The notes beneath the pieces were generated by a model. It had not been told where the DNA came from and searched no databases. It saw nothing but the letters and a program-made list of their open reading frames with translations. From Bog-756 sp963725275 (GTDB lineage: Bacteria > Actinomycetota > Acidimicrobiia > Acidimicrobiales > RAAP-2), in NCBI GenBank assembly GCA_963725275.1, contig CAVRXS010000005.1, positions 434,001 to 498,000 on the forward strand: a DNA stretch of 64,000 bases, given 5' to 3'. Both the position numbers and the translations under genes were made by a program. Each line of letters opens with the position of its first letter. Position 1 is the stretch's first letter. Positions 36,320 through 44,970 of the stretch are shown here, one piece after another.

Positions 36320-36832
36320 ATGACCGTCCACGAGCGACCCTTCGGCCGCACCTTCGAGGACTTCGAGCCCGGGGACGTCTACCGGCACTGGCCGGGCAAG
36401 ACCATCACCGAGTCCGACGACCACCTCTTCTGCATGATCACCATGAACCACCACCCGCTGCACATCGACAGCTGGTTCGCCGAGCACGAGACGGTGCAGG
36501 GCAGGAACGTGGTGGTCGGCAACCTGGTCTACTCGCTCGCCCTCGGGATGAGCGTCCCCGACGTGAGCGGCTCGTCCATCGCCAACCTCGAGGTCGAGTC
36601 GCTCGTCCACCGCGCTCCCACCTTCCACGGCGACACCATCTACGCCGAGACCAAGGTCGTCGAGGCGGTCGCGTCGTCCTCGCGTGACGACCGTGGCATC
36701 GTCACCGTCGAGACCAAGGCCTTCAACCAGCGCGGCGAGGAGGTCTGCTTCTTCCGGCGCAAGGTCATGGTGTGGAAGGAAGCCGCCGCCCCGCCGCGCC
36801 GCCGCCCCTACGCGGACGACGTCTGGGGGTGA
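36320..36832 (+). CDS. meaC: MaoC-family mesaconyl-CoA hydratase (MeaC-like)
   Basis: 170 residues from ATG 36320. A MaoC/hotdog hydratase with FGRTFEDFEPGDVYRHWPGKT, then DDHLFCMITMNHHPLHID, the active-site helix region, and VGNLVYSLALGMSVPDVSG and LEVESLVHRAPTFHGDTIYAETKV. From memory this is nearly the Streptomyces ethylmalonyl-CoA-cluster MaoC protein. It hydrates mesaconyl-CoA to beta-methylmalyl-CoA. With the lyase (32457) and Mcd (33436) it gives three consecutive steps. Crotonyl-CoA carboxylase/reductase and ethylmalonyl-CoA mutase are not in the window. Its stop overlaps mutY (GTGA). Confidence 0.85.
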   Translation: MTVHERPFGRTFEDFEPGDVYRHWPGKTITESDDHLFCMITMNHHPLHIDSWFAEHETVQGRNVVVGNLVYSLALGMSVPDVSGSSIANLEVESLVHRAPTFHGDTIYAETKVVEAVASSSRDDRGIVTVETKAFNQRGEEVCFFRRKVMVWKEAAAPPRRRPYADDVWG

Positions 36833-37749
36833 CCGGGGGGTTCCCGCGGCCGCGCCCGGCCGACCAGGCGCGGGCACTCGGGGCCGCCGTCGAGGCCTGG
36901 GGATCCGATGGTGGGGCGACGTGCCGGCGTCCCGGACTGCCCTGGCGGTCGACCCGGGACCCGTGGGCCGTGCTGGTGAGCGAGGTCATGGCCCAGCAGA
37001 CCCAGGTCTCGAGGGTGGTCCCCGCCTATCGACGCTTCCTGATCGCCTTCCCGACCCCCGCCGCCTGCGCCGCCGCCCCACTCGGGGACGTGCTGCGGGC
37101 CTGGGAGGGGATGGGCTACAACCGGCGCGCACGTGACCTGCAACGCGCCGCTGCCTCGGTGGTCGCCGAACACGGCGGCGCGGTCCCGGACTCGCTCGGG
37201 GCGCTGCTGTCGCTGCCGGGCGTCGGTCCCTACACCGCCCGGGCCGTCCTCGCCTTCGCCTTCGGACACGACGTGGGAGTCGTGGACACCAACGCCGGAC
37301 GCGTCCTCGCCCGGGCCGTCGCCGGGCGTCCGCTCCGGCTCATCGAGGCCCAGGAGCTGGTCGACCACATGGTGCCGCCGGGCCGGGGCTGGTCGTTCGG
37401 GCAGTCCCTACTCGACCTCGGGGCCATGGTGTGCACGACCCGGGCTCCGTCGTGTCACTCCTGCCCGATCCGTCGGCGCTGCCGGTGGGCGGCCGGTGGG
37501 CGGTCCGACCCGGACCCTGCAGCCCGGTCGGCGGGCGCCCCGACACGGCAGGAACGGTTCGCCGGCTCCGACCGTGAGGGCCGGGGGCGCTTGGTGGCCG
37601 CATTGCGCACCGGTCCGCTCGACGACGGCCAGGTCGCCGCTGCCGCGGGGTGGGCCGGAGACCCGGGCCGGGCACGGCGTGCGCTCGATGCGCTGGTGGC
37701 CGAGGGGATGGTCGTGCGCGACCTTGCCGGGTCGGTGCGCCTCCCCTGA
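36829..37749 (+). CDS. mutY: A/G-specific adenine glycosylase
   Basis: 306 residues from GTG 36829, overlapping meaC by 4 nt. MutY features: WAVLVSEVMAQQTQVSRVVPAY with the catalytic Glu, helix-hairpin-helix LPGVGPYTARAV, the Asp in VVDTN, and the [4Fe-4S] cluster motif C-x6-C-x2-C-x5-C (CTTRAPSCHSCPIRRRC). It removes A opposite 8-oxoG. The C-terminus is short and ends in a winged-helix-like stretch (LVAALRTGPLDDGQVAAAAG) rather than a full NUDIX-like domain, as in other actinobacterial MutYs. Confidence 0.92.
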   Translation: MTGGFPRPRPADQARALGAAVEAWGSDGGATCRRPGLPWRSTRDPWAVLVSEVMAQQTQVSRVVPAYRRFLIAFPTPAACAAAPLGDVLRAWEGMGYNRRARDLQRAAASVVAEHGGAVPDSLGALLSLPGVGPYTARAVLAFAFGHDVGVVDTNAGRVLARAVAGRPLRLIEAQELVDHMVPPGRGWSFGQSLLDLGAMVCTTRAPSCHSCPIRRRCRWAAGGRSDPDPAARSAGAPTRQERFAGSDREGRGRLVAALRTGPLDDGQVAAAAGWAGDPGRARRALDALVAEGMVVRDLAGSVRLP

Positions 37750-37782
37750 GCGACCGGCGTGCCGCGCGGCGACGCGCGGTGC

Positions 37783-38652
37783 TCAGACGGTCAGGAACCG
37801 GAGGATGTGCCCGTTGACCTCGTCGGGTTTCTCGACGTGCAGGAAGTGCCCGGCCTCCCCGACGACCACCATCTCCGACCCGGGGGCGAGGAACTCGGTG
37901 ACCGGGCCGATCACCTCGAGCCCGATGCAGCCGCACCGGTCGCCGTGCAGGTAGAGGGTGGGCTGCGGTGCAGTGGTCCATCCGGCCGCCTGGGCCGCCG
38001 CAGCGGTCGCGTCCTCCGGGGGCCCGGCGAACATCTGACGGTAGTAGGAGATCGCCGCGGTGAGGTTCGCCGGAGTGGCGACGGCCTCCTTGACTCTCGC
38101 CGCGTACCACGAGCCGTCGAAGCCGGGCGACCAGTCGGCCCAGAGGCGCTCGATCATCGCGTGGTCGTCGCGGGACAGGGCGTGCTCGGCCAGTGCCGTC
38201 TGGAAGAGGAACATGTACCAGCTGCGCTTGAGCTGGTCCACCTCGAACAGGCCGTCCCCGATCGACCGCGTCGGCGGCACCCCGGCGGTGACCACCCGCC
38301 GCCAGCGGTCGGGCTGGTGGGCCGCGGCACAGTAGGTGGTCAGTGCTCCCCAGTCGTGGCCGATGATGACCGCGTCTGCGGTCCCGCCGAGTGCTTCGTG
38401 GAGGGCACAGGCATCGAGTGCGAGGGTGCCGGTGTCGTACCGCCCGTCCGTGGGCACCCCGGTCGGTGCGTAGCCGCGCATGAAGGCAGCGACCGCGTGG
38501 TAACCGCTGTCCGCGAGGCGGGGGAGCAGGTGGCGCCAGCTGTAGGCGGTGTCGGGGAAGCCGTGCAGGCACAGGGCCAGAGGACCGTCCGCCGGACCGC
38601 AGCTCAGATAGGCGAAGTCGAGCCCGTTGGCCGTAACGGTGCCGTGGTCCAT
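37783..38652 (-). CDS. alpha/beta hydrolase, epoxide hydrolase-like
   Basis: 289 residues from ATG 38652. It shows the oxyanion motif HGFPD, nucleophile elbow GHDWGA (Asp nucleophile, as in epoxide hydrolases and haloalkane dehalogenases), RGYAPTG, and the catalytic His in AGHFLHVEKPDEV. Cytosolic with no signal peptide. The natural substrate is unknown. It converges with mutY and is divergent from the MBL gene at 38704 (51 bp). Confidence 0.85.
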   Translation of the reverse strand: MDHGTVTANGLDFAYLSCGPADGPLALCLHGFPDTAYSWRHLLPRLADSGYHAVAAFMRGYAPTGVPTDGRYDTGTLALDACALHEALGGTADAVIIGHDWGALTTYCAAAHQPDRWRRVVTAGVPPTRSIGDGLFEVDQLKRSWYMFLFQTALAEHALSRDDHAMIERLWADWSPGFDGSWYAARVKEAVATPANLTAAISYYRQMFAGPPEDATAAAAQAAGWTTAPQPTLYLHGDRCGCIGLEVIGPVTEFLAPGSEMVVVGEAGHFLHVEKPDEVNGHILRFLTV

Positions 38653-38703
38653 GACCGGAACGGTAGCTCGGGACCCGCCCCCTCCGACTAGCCTGCCTGC
38701 GAC

Positions 38704-39561
38704 GTGCACATCACCTACTTCGGAGTCCGGGGCTCCTGCCCGTGCTCGTCCGCTCAGCAACGCCGGTACGGGGGCAACACCTCCTGCGTCCTGGTGGAGG
38801 TGGCCGGCGAGCGACCCCTGATCCTCGACATGGGGACCGGGTTGCGCGCACTCGGCCACCATCTCAACGGTCCGCTGCACGCCGCAGGGCGCCCGCTCCG
38901 GGCGGACGCGCTCCTCACCCACCTGCACTACGACCACGTGCTCGGGACCCCGTTCTTCCCGCCGATGCGTGACCCGGGTGCGCTCCTCGAGATCTACGGC
39001 CCCTCCCAGGGGGACGAGTCGCTCCAGGACACCATGGCCGGGATGGTCAAGCCGCCGTTCTTCCCGGTCAACATGGCCGACTTCCGCGGCGTGCTCCGCT
39101 ACCGCGATCTGGTCGGCTGCGACGAGTTCTCCCTCGGGGGTGTGGGCATCAAGGTGCGCACCGTCCCCCACATCGGCAACACCCTCGGGTTCCGTATCGA
39201 GGCCGAGGGTGTTGCGGTCGCGTACGTCCCCGACCACCAGGCCCCGCTCGACCGTGCCACGGTGGACGACGCGGTCCTCGCGCTCTGTGAGGGAGTGGAC
39301 CTGCTCATCCACGACGCGCAGTACACCGAGGACGAGTTCGTCGAGCTCTCCGACTGGGGCCACTCGACGCCGGCCTACGCGGTTCAGGTCGCGAACGAGG
39401 CCGGAGCGCGCCGGCTGACCATGTTCCACCACGACCCGGGCCACACCGACCGGGACCTCGACCGGATGCTCCGCGCGGCCCGCCGCATCGCCTCGTCCAC
39501 CGGCAAGGTGGAGGTCGACGCGGCGATGGAGGGGGTCACGGTCGAGGTGGGCGGGAGCTGA
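38704..39561 (+). CDS. metallo-beta-lactamase-fold hydrolase
   Basis: 285 residues from GTG 38704. The metal-binding motif is THLHYDHV, with further ligands in VPDHQAP and the late HHDPGHTD. The opening ITYFGVRGSCPC...YGGNTSC is typical of the PhnP/RNase Z-like branch often annotated as an MBL-fold cyclic phosphodiesterase. The substrate is unknown. The next gene starts 2 nt after the stop, so they are probably co-transcribed. Confidence 0.85.
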   Translation: MHITYFGVRGSCPCSSAQQRRYGGNTSCVLVEVAGERPLILDMGTGLRALGHHLNGPLHAAGRPLRADALLTHLHYDHVLGTPFFPPMRDPGALLEIYGPSQGDESLQDTMAGMVKPPFFPVNMADFRGVLRYRDLVGCDEFSLGGVGIKVRTVPHIGNTLGFRIEAEGVAVAYVPDHQAPLDRATVDDAVLALCEGVDLLIHDAQYTEDEFVELSDWGHSTPAYAVQVANEAGARRLTMFHHDPGHTDRDLDRMLRAARRIASSTGKVEVDAAMEGVTVEVGGS

Positions 39562-39563
39562 CG

Positions 39564-40079
39564 GTGCCGCCTGAGGACCTGCCCTTCGGGGTGGACGGGT
39601 TCAAGGACGCGATGAGCCGGTTCACCACCGGGGTGACCGTGGTGGCCGGCATCGACGGAGACGAACCGGTGGGCTTCACCTGCCAGAGCTTCGTCTCGCT
39701 CTCGATGGACCCCCCCTATGTGGCCGTGGCCCCCGCCCGGACGTCGACCAGCTGGCCGCGGATCGCCCGCGCCGGCACGTTCTGCGTGAACGTGCTGAGC
39801 GACCGCCAGAAAGAACTCTGCCAGGGGTTCGCGGTATCGGGTGGACCCAAGTTCGACGGGGTGGCCTGGCACCCCGCCCCGTCGAGCGGGTCCCCGGTGA
39901 TCGAAGGCTGCCTGGCGTGGGTGGACTGCACGGTCGAGCTCGTCCATGACGCCGGAGACCACGAGCTCATCATCGGACGGGTGCTCGACCTCGGAGTCGG
40001 GGAGGGGAGCCCACTGCTGTTCTTCCGGCGGGAGTTGGCTACGGTGGCGGTGCCGGAAGGGCGCCGAGACGGGGGGTAG
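39564..40079 (+). CDS. flavin reductase family protein
   Basis: 171 residues from GTG 39564. It shows the FMN-binding flavin-reductase-like fold: FTTGVTVVAG, GFTCQSFVSLSMDPPYVAV, FCVNVLSDRQ and HELIIGRVLDL, ending near PLLFFRRELATV. Such proteins supply reduced flavin to two-component monooxygenases or act as small NAD(P)H:flavin oxidoreductases. A partner monooxygenase is not adjacent. It is tightly spaced with the genes on both sides. Confidence 0.85.
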   Translation: MPPEDLPFGVDGFKDAMSRFTTGVTVVAGIDGDEPVGFTCQSFVSLSMDPPYVAVAPARTSTSWPRIARAGTFCVNVLSDRQKELCQGFAVSGGPKFDGVAWHPAPSSGSPVIEGCLAWVDCTVELVHDAGDHELIIGRVLDLGVGEGSPLLFFRRELATVAVPEGRRDGG

Positions 40080-40081
40080 CA

Positions 40082-40633
40082 GTGCCGAAGATCATCGAGT
40101 CCGACGTGATCGCCGACGTGATCGTGGTGGAGCCGGAGGCCCATGGCGACGAGCGGGGCAGGTTCGTCGAGACCTATCGCCGGAGCTGGTTCCCCCTGGG
40201 CCGCGAGATGGTCCAGTGCAACCGGTCGACCAAGCAGGCCGGGGCGATCGTCGGCCTCCACTACCACCTGCACCAGGCTGACTACTGGTACGTGCTGGCC
40301 GGCACCGCCAGAGTCGTCCTCCACGACCTCCGCGAGGGCTCGCCGACCGACGGCGCCACCCTCTCCCTCGACCTCTCCGGGGACCACGACCGTGGCCTCT
40401 TCATCCCCCCGGGGGTCGCCCACGGCTTCGCATCGCTCACAGACCTGACCCTCTGGTACCTGGTGGACAACTACTACAACCCCGGCGACGAGCTCGGGGT
40501 GGCGTGGGACGACCCCGCGGTCGGCGGCGACTGGGGACTCACCGATCCCGTCCTCTCGGCGCGGGACCGGGAGAACCCGCGGCGCTCGGAGATCCCCGCA
40601 GGGGTCCAACCCCGGGCCGGACTGCGCACCTGA
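40082..40633 (+). CDS. dTDP-4-dehydrorhamnose 3,5-epimerase-like cupin
   Basis: 183 residues from GTG 40082, 2 nt after the flavin reductase stop. RmlC-like features: DERGRFVETYRRSWF, QCNRSTKQAGAIVGLHYH, QADYWYVLAG and FIPPGVAHGFASL. The His/Asp epimerase residues lie in these blocks. No other rml genes are present, so it may act in nucleotide-sugar synthesis elsewhere or have a different sugar substrate. It is part of the 38704-41465 co-directional run. Confidence 0.85.
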   Translation: MPKIIESDVIADVIVVEPEAHGDERGRFVETYRRSWFPLGREMVQCNRSTKQAGAIVGLHYHLHQADYWYVLAGTARVVLHDLREGSPTDGATLSLDLSGDHDRGLFIPPGVAHGFASLTDLTLWYLVDNYYNPGDELGVAWDDPAVGGDWGLTDPVLSARDRENPRRSEIPAGVQPRAGLRT

Positions 40634-40667
40634 CCCGGGGCCGCACGCGGTCTGGAAGACTGCGCCG

Positions 40668-41465
40668 ATGACTCCCGACCCTGCTGCGCCCACACCCGGA
40701 CGACTCGGCAGCCCGAGCAGCGGGGTCCTGGTCACCGGGGGTGCCTCCGGCATCGGCCGGGCCACCGCTCTCGCCCTCGCCGAGGTCGGACGACCGGTTG
40801 CGCTCTGGGATGTCGACGCAGCGGGTTGCCGCGAGACGGCGGCGCTCTGCGCGGAGCTCGGGGTGGCAACCCACGCCGCGACGGTGGACGTGGCGGACTC
40901 CCCGGCCCTCGGACCGGCGCTCGCCGAGGCGGCCGGCGCGCTCGGGTCGATCGGCGGATTCGTGCACGCCGCCGGCGTGTCCGGGGCGATGTCCGTGGAC
41001 GGCATCGACGACCCGCTCTGGGACGCGACGCTGAACATCAACCTCCGGGCCGCGGTCATGATCTGCCGACACCTGCTCGCACCCTTCCGCGAAGCCGGCC
41101 CGGGGTCGGCGGTTGTGCTGATCTCCTCCATCGAAGGGCTCTTCGGGAGCTCGTTCCTGACCGCCTACTGCGCCTCGAAGGGCGGCGTGCTCGGCGTCAT
41201 GCGCTCGCTCGCTCAGCACTTCGCCACAGACGGCTTCCGGGTCAACGCGGTCTGCCCGGGTGCGGTGGTGACCCCCATGCTGGCTCCCCTCCTCGAGCTG
41301 CCCGGCGCCCGTGACCGGCTCGAGGAGGGGACGCCGCTCAGGAGGCTGTCCACCCCGGACGAGATCGCCCGCCCGATCCGGTTCCTGCTCTCCGACGAGG
41401 CCTCCTTCGTCACCGGCACCCACCTCACCGTGGACGGGGGCATGACCGCGGTGACCGCGATCTGA
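40668..41465 (+). CDS. short-chain dehydrogenase/reductase
   Basis: 265 residues from ATG 40668. Classical SDR: TGGASGIGRA, HAAGVSG, catalytic Ser in ISSIEGL, YCASK, and the C-terminal FVTGTHLTVDGGM. The cofactor Asp after beta-2 (LWDVDAAG) suggests NAD(H) preference. The substrate is unknown; it is a 3-oxoacyl-ACP reductase-like member. The last gene of a co-directional group. Confidence 0.87.
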   Translation: MTPDPAAPTPGRLGSPSSGVLVTGGASGIGRATALALAEVGRPVALWDVDAAGCRETAALCAELGVATHAATVDVADSPALGPALAEAAGALGSIGGFVHAAGVSGAMSVDGIDDPLWDATLNINLRAAVMICRHLLAPFREAGPGSAVVLISSIEGLFGSSFLTAYCASKGGVLGVMRSLAQHFATDGFRVNAVCPGAVVTPMLAPLLELPGARDRLEEGTPLRRLSTPDEIARPIRFLLSDEASFVTGTHLTVDGGMTAVTAI

Positions 41466-41517
41466 GCCCCTCAGCAGGGAGGATGTCGCCCGCCGCATCA
41501 GCGCGACGGTGCGTCGA

Positions 41518-41542
41518 CCGCCCGCCGCCCGTCGGCGGGCGG
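41518..41542 (+). terminator. GC-rich hairpin after the SDR gene
   Basis: A 10-bp perfect stem (CCGCCCGCCG and its complement) with a 5-nt loop CCCGT, 53 bp after the SDR stop and 16 bp before ATG 41558. It could end the upstream transcript or shape the 5' UTR of the next gene. Confidence 0.5.
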
Positions 41543-41557
41543 CGGATTCGGGGTTGA

Positions 41558-42721
41558 ATGGTGCCGATGTTCGTCGCCGTCTTCGTCGTGATCGTGCTGG
41601 TGGTGGGTGGTCTCGTGGTCGTCCTGCTGCGCCGTCCGAGCAGCGAGGACCTCCACTCGGTGCGCAAGTACCACTCGGCGCTCGGCACGCTCGAGCACCT
41701 TTCCGAGCGGGTCGGGTCACCGGCGGTCCGGCCGACGACCCGACCCGACCGCCCCGGCGCCGAGGGAGTCGTCCCGCCGATTCCGGTGCGTGGGAGCGAG
41801 CACTTCCCCGATCCGGGCGCGCAGGTCGTCTTCGACGACGCTTCGCTGTCCACACGCCATCTCTCCGGTGAGGGAGCCTCCGGCTCCCGTGCCGACCGCG
41901 CCCAGCGGATCGCGCTCGACTCGATGAACCACCGCCGCCGGCCGGGCTCGGTCGTCCTGATGGTCGCGGCCCTACTGCTTCTCTTCGGGGTGCTCGCCTA
42001 TGTCGGCAGCCATCGGTCCAAGGCCTCGGCCGACCACGCCACGACGACCACCGTCACGGTCCGCTCGACATCCCGGTCCGGCACCGGGCACTCCACCCGC
42101 ACCGCCGGTCGGCGTTCTGGGACCCACACGACCCGGCCCCCCGCGACCACCGTGCCCGCCCGACTCGTCGCCACGACCACGTCGGCCACCGGCACGGCGG
42201 CCACCTACACGGTGCCCTTCGCCTCGTACACGATCACCATCAACGCCTCGGGGCTCTGCTGGGCGCAGGCCTCGACCGTGGCCACCCAGGCGACGCTGTG
42301 GTCGGGAGAGCTCACCGTGGGCGCGGTCCAGAACATACCCGCCACCGGGGCGACCGCCCTCGAGCTCGGGGCCCCGCCGGTCACACTCTCGGTCAACGGG
42401 ATCCCTGTGGTGCTGCCCGCACCGCTGCACACCCCGTTCATCGCCACCTTCGCCGCGCCGCCCCCGACCGGGTCTTCTCCGTCCACCACCGTGCCGTCGA
42501 CCACCGCGCCCTCCAAGACGGTGCCCTCCGGCACCACTGCGTCGACCACTGCGGCGTTCACCACCGTGCCGTCCATCGCCACTGCATCCGACACTGCTGT
42601 AGTGCGGACGACAGCGACCGCTCCGTTGCCCGGAGCGGTTCGCGTGCGACGGCTCAGCCGGACCCGGTCGTGGGGTAGGGGATCGGCTTCCCCTCGGCGA
42701 GCCCTACTGCGTCGAGGATGA
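41558..42721 (+). CDS. membrane protein with RodZ-like (DUF4115) C-terminal domain
   Basis: 387 residues from ATG 41558 (an alternative ATG is at 41567). Two transmembrane helices lie at residues about 4-24 and 131-150. The loop between them is charged, and a Thr/Ser-rich linker (about 160-215) follows. Residues about 224-290 resemble the DUF4115 domain found at the end of RodZ (ITINASGLCWAQAST, LWSGELTVGAV, ALELGAPPVTLSVNGIPV). It lacks the RodZ N-terminal HTH. The Thr-rich tail after 300 becomes basic and overlaps convergent ptrB by 68 bp, so the true C-terminus may be shorter. Confidence 0.72.
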   Translation: MVPMFVAVFVVIVLVVGGLVVVLLRRPSSEDLHSVRKYHSALGTLEHLSERVGSPAVRPTTRPDRPGAEGVVPPIPVRGSEHFPDPGAQVVFDDASLSTRHLSGEGASGSRADRAQRIALDSMNHRRRPGSVVLMVAALLLLFGVLAYVGSHRSKASADHATTTTVTVRSTSRSGTGHSTRTAGRRSGTHTTRPPATTVPARLVATTTSATGTAATYTVPFASYTITINASGLCWAQASTVATQATLWSGELTVGAVQNIPATGATALELGAPPVTLSVNGIPVVLPAPLHTPFIATFAAPPPTGSSPSTTVPSTTAPSKTVPSGTTASTTAAFTTVPSIATASDTAVVRTTATAPLPGAVRVRRLSRTRSWGRGSASPRRALLRRG

Positions 42722-44843
42722 AGGCGTAGACGAAGGCTTCGTCCCGCCAGGCGTCGTAGCGCCCGGACGGGCCGGCGTGGCCCGCCCCCATCTCGGTCTT
42801 GAGCAACACCCGGTTCTCGGGGTTGGCCGCACGCAGCCGGGCCACCCACTTGGCGGGCTCCCAGAAGCCAACCCGCGGGTCGGTCAACCCGGCGGTCGCC
42901 AGGATGTCGGGATAGCGGAGCGGCTTCCCGGCCGGGTCGGTCGGGCGCACGTTGTCGTAGGGGGAGTACCCCTTCATCACCGCGTAGATCACCGGATCCT
43001 CGACGGGGTTCCCCCACTCCTCCCATTCGGTCACGGTCAAGGGGAGGCTCTCGTCGAGGATGGTGGTCAGGCAGTCCACGAAGGGCACCTCGGCCACGAT
43101 GGCCCGGAACAGGTCAGGCGCGAGGTTGGCCACAGCGCCCATCAGCAGGCCACCCGCGCTCCCGCCCCGCGCCACCAGGCGATCAGGAGCGGTCCACCCC
43201 TCGCCGATGAGGGTGCGGGCACAGGCCACGAAGTCGGTGAACGTGTTGGGCTTGGCCGCGAGCTTCCCGTCCTCGTACCAGTGGCGGCCGAGCTCGCCGC
43301 CACCCCGCACGTGGGCGATGGCGAAGACGAACCCGCGGTCGAGGAGGCTCAGCCGCAGCGAGGAGAATGCCGGGTCGGTCGAGATCTCGTACGACCCGTA
43401 GCCGTAGAGCAGGCACGGTGATCCGCCGGCGCCGTCGGCTGCTCCGCCGTCGGGAGCCCTGACCAGGTCGGGTCGGTACACCAGGGAGAGCGGGACCTCG
43501 GTCCCGTCGTCGGACAGCGCCCAGCGGCGCTCGGTGCGGTAGCGCCGGGGGTCGAAGTCGCCGAGGACCGGCTGGCGCTTGCGCAGGTCGAGCTCACCGG
43601 TCGCCAGGTCCAGGTCGAAGACCGAGCGGGGGGTGACGAGCGAGGTGTACTCGTAGCGCAGCACGGTCGAGTCGTACTCGGGGTTGGCCCCGCCCCAGAC
43701 CGTCGAGGGCATCTCGGGCTGATCGACCGGGGTCGAGGTGCCGGTCGCGGCGTCGACCACCCGCATCCGGGTGTCGCCACCCGCGCGCTCGTAGACGACC
43801 AGGTGGTCGGCGAACGGGTCGATGCCGTCCAGGCGCACCCCGGTCCGGAGTGGGATGACCTCCTTCCAGTGGTCCCGCCCAGGAGTCGCCTCGGGGGCCT
43901 CCATGAGCCGGAAGTCCTCGGCCTCGTCGTTGGTGAGGATGAGGAAGCGAGCGCTGCGACCCGCGGCGGGATCGCCGCGGTCGTGGTCGACGCCGTACTC
44001 GATGCCCTGACGGCGGGGCTCGATGATGGCGAACGCGCCGAGCGGGTCGTCGGCGTCGAGGAACCTGACCTCCGAGGTCGTCTTCGAGTCGAGCCCGCAG
44101 AGGAGGAACCGGTCGTCCTTGGTGCGCCCGATCCCGAGGTAGAAGCGGTCGTCGGGTTCCTCGAGCACCACGGCGTCCTCCGAGGGGTCGGTGCCCACCC
44201 GGTGGCGCCAGAGCTGGAACGGGCGCATCGCCTCGTCCACCCGGACGTAGAAGACGGTGGCATTGTCGTTCGCCCAGGCCACCCCGTAGGAGGTGTCCTC
44301 GATCGCCTCGGGCGAGGTGGTCCTCGTGGTGAGCTCGAGGAAGCGCATCGTGTGGCGCTCCCCCCCGGTGGTGTCGGTCGAATAGGCCAGCCACCGGTGG
44401 TCCGGGCTCACCGAGAGGGCACCGAGCGCGAAGTAGTCGTGTCCCTCGGCGAGGAGGTTCTCGTCGAGGAGGACCTCCTCCTCGTCCTCGGGGCCATTCG
44501 CCGGACGGCGGCAGTGGATCGCGTAACTGCTCCCTTCGACCGTCCGGCCGTAGTAGAGCCAGGGGCCCTTCCGCGCCGGGACCGAGAGGTCGGTCTCCTC
44601 GATCCGCGCCACCATCTCGTCGTACAGGGCCTCCTGGAGCGGGGCGGTGCCGGCCATGGCGGCCCCCGTGTAGGCGTTCTCCGCCTCGAGGTGGGCGATG
44701 ACCTCGGGGTCCTCCTTGTCCCGGAGCCAGAACCAGTCGTCGATCCGCACGTCGCCGTGGGCCTCGAGGCGCACCGGGCGGCGCTCCGGTTGCGGTGCCC
44801 TGAGGTGGGCGGCGACGGGACCGGGGCGGGGCGTCTCGGGCAT
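42654..44843 (-). CDS. ptrB: oligopeptidase B / prolyl oligopeptidase family
   Basis: 729 residues from ATG 44843 (the reading frame continues upstream, but homology begins at PVRLEAHGDVRIDDWFWLRDKEDPEV). An N-terminal seven-bladed propeller is followed by a peptidase domain with Ser in RGGSAGGLLMG, Asp in LTDPRVGFWEPAKW and His in GAGHAGPSGRYD. It is a cytosolic S9A-type serine peptidase that cuts short peptides after basic residues. No signal peptide. Divergent from sufB. Confidence 0.93.
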   Translation of the reverse strand: MPETPRPGPVAAHLRAPQPERRPVRLEAHGDVRIDDWFWLRDKEDPEVIAHLEAENAYTGAAMAGTAPLQEALYDEMVARIEETDLSVPARKGPWLYYGRTVEGSSYAIHCRRPANGPEDEEEVLLDENLLAEGHDYFALGALSVSPDHRWLAYSTDTTGGERHTMRFLELTTRTTSPEAIEDTSYGVAWANDNATVFYVRVDEAMRPFQLWRHRVGTDPSEDAVVLEEPDDRFYLGIGRTKDDRFLLCGLDSKTTSEVRFLDADDPLGAFAIIEPRRQGIEYGVDHDRGDPAAGRSARFLILTNDEAEDFRLMEAPEATPGRDHWKEVIPLRTGVRLDGIDPFADHLVVYERAGGDTRMRVVDAATGTSTPVDQPEMPSTVWGGANPEYDSTVLRYEYTSLVTPRSVFDLDLATGELDLRKRQPVLGDFDPRRYRTERRWALSDDGTEVPLSLVYRPDLVRAPDGGAADGAGGSPCLLYGYGSYEISTDPAFSSLRLSLLDRGFVFAIAHVRGGGELGRHWYEDGKLAAKPNTFTDFVACARTLIGEGWTAPDRLVARGGSAGGLLMGAVANLAPDLFRAIVAEVPFVDCLTTILDESLPLTVTEWEEWGNPVEDPVIYAVMKGYSPYDNVRPTDPAGKPLRYPDILATAGLTDPRVGFWEPAKWVARLRAANPENRVLLKTEMGAGHAGPSGRYDAWRDEAFVYAFILDAVGLAEGKPIPYPTTGSG

Positions 44844-44913
44844 CCGCACAGGATGGCACGTCGGCCACACCGGCCCACCAGGCGTCGGTACGCTCCGGGC
44901 CCCCGAGTTGTTA

Positions 44914-44925
44914 CTATCTGGATAG
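44914..44925. promoter_or_regulatory. palindrome in sufB promoter region
   Basis: CTATC-TG-GATAG is a perfect 12-bp inverted repeat 46-57 bp upstream of sufB ATG 44971. It overlaps a possible -10 (TACTAT). No SufR gene is adjacent, so this may be the site of a distant Fe-S or Rrf2-type regulator. Confidence 0.4.
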
Positions 44926-44970
44926 GGGAAATAGCCCGATGTGCGGTACCGCCCCGATCCAGGAGACCCC

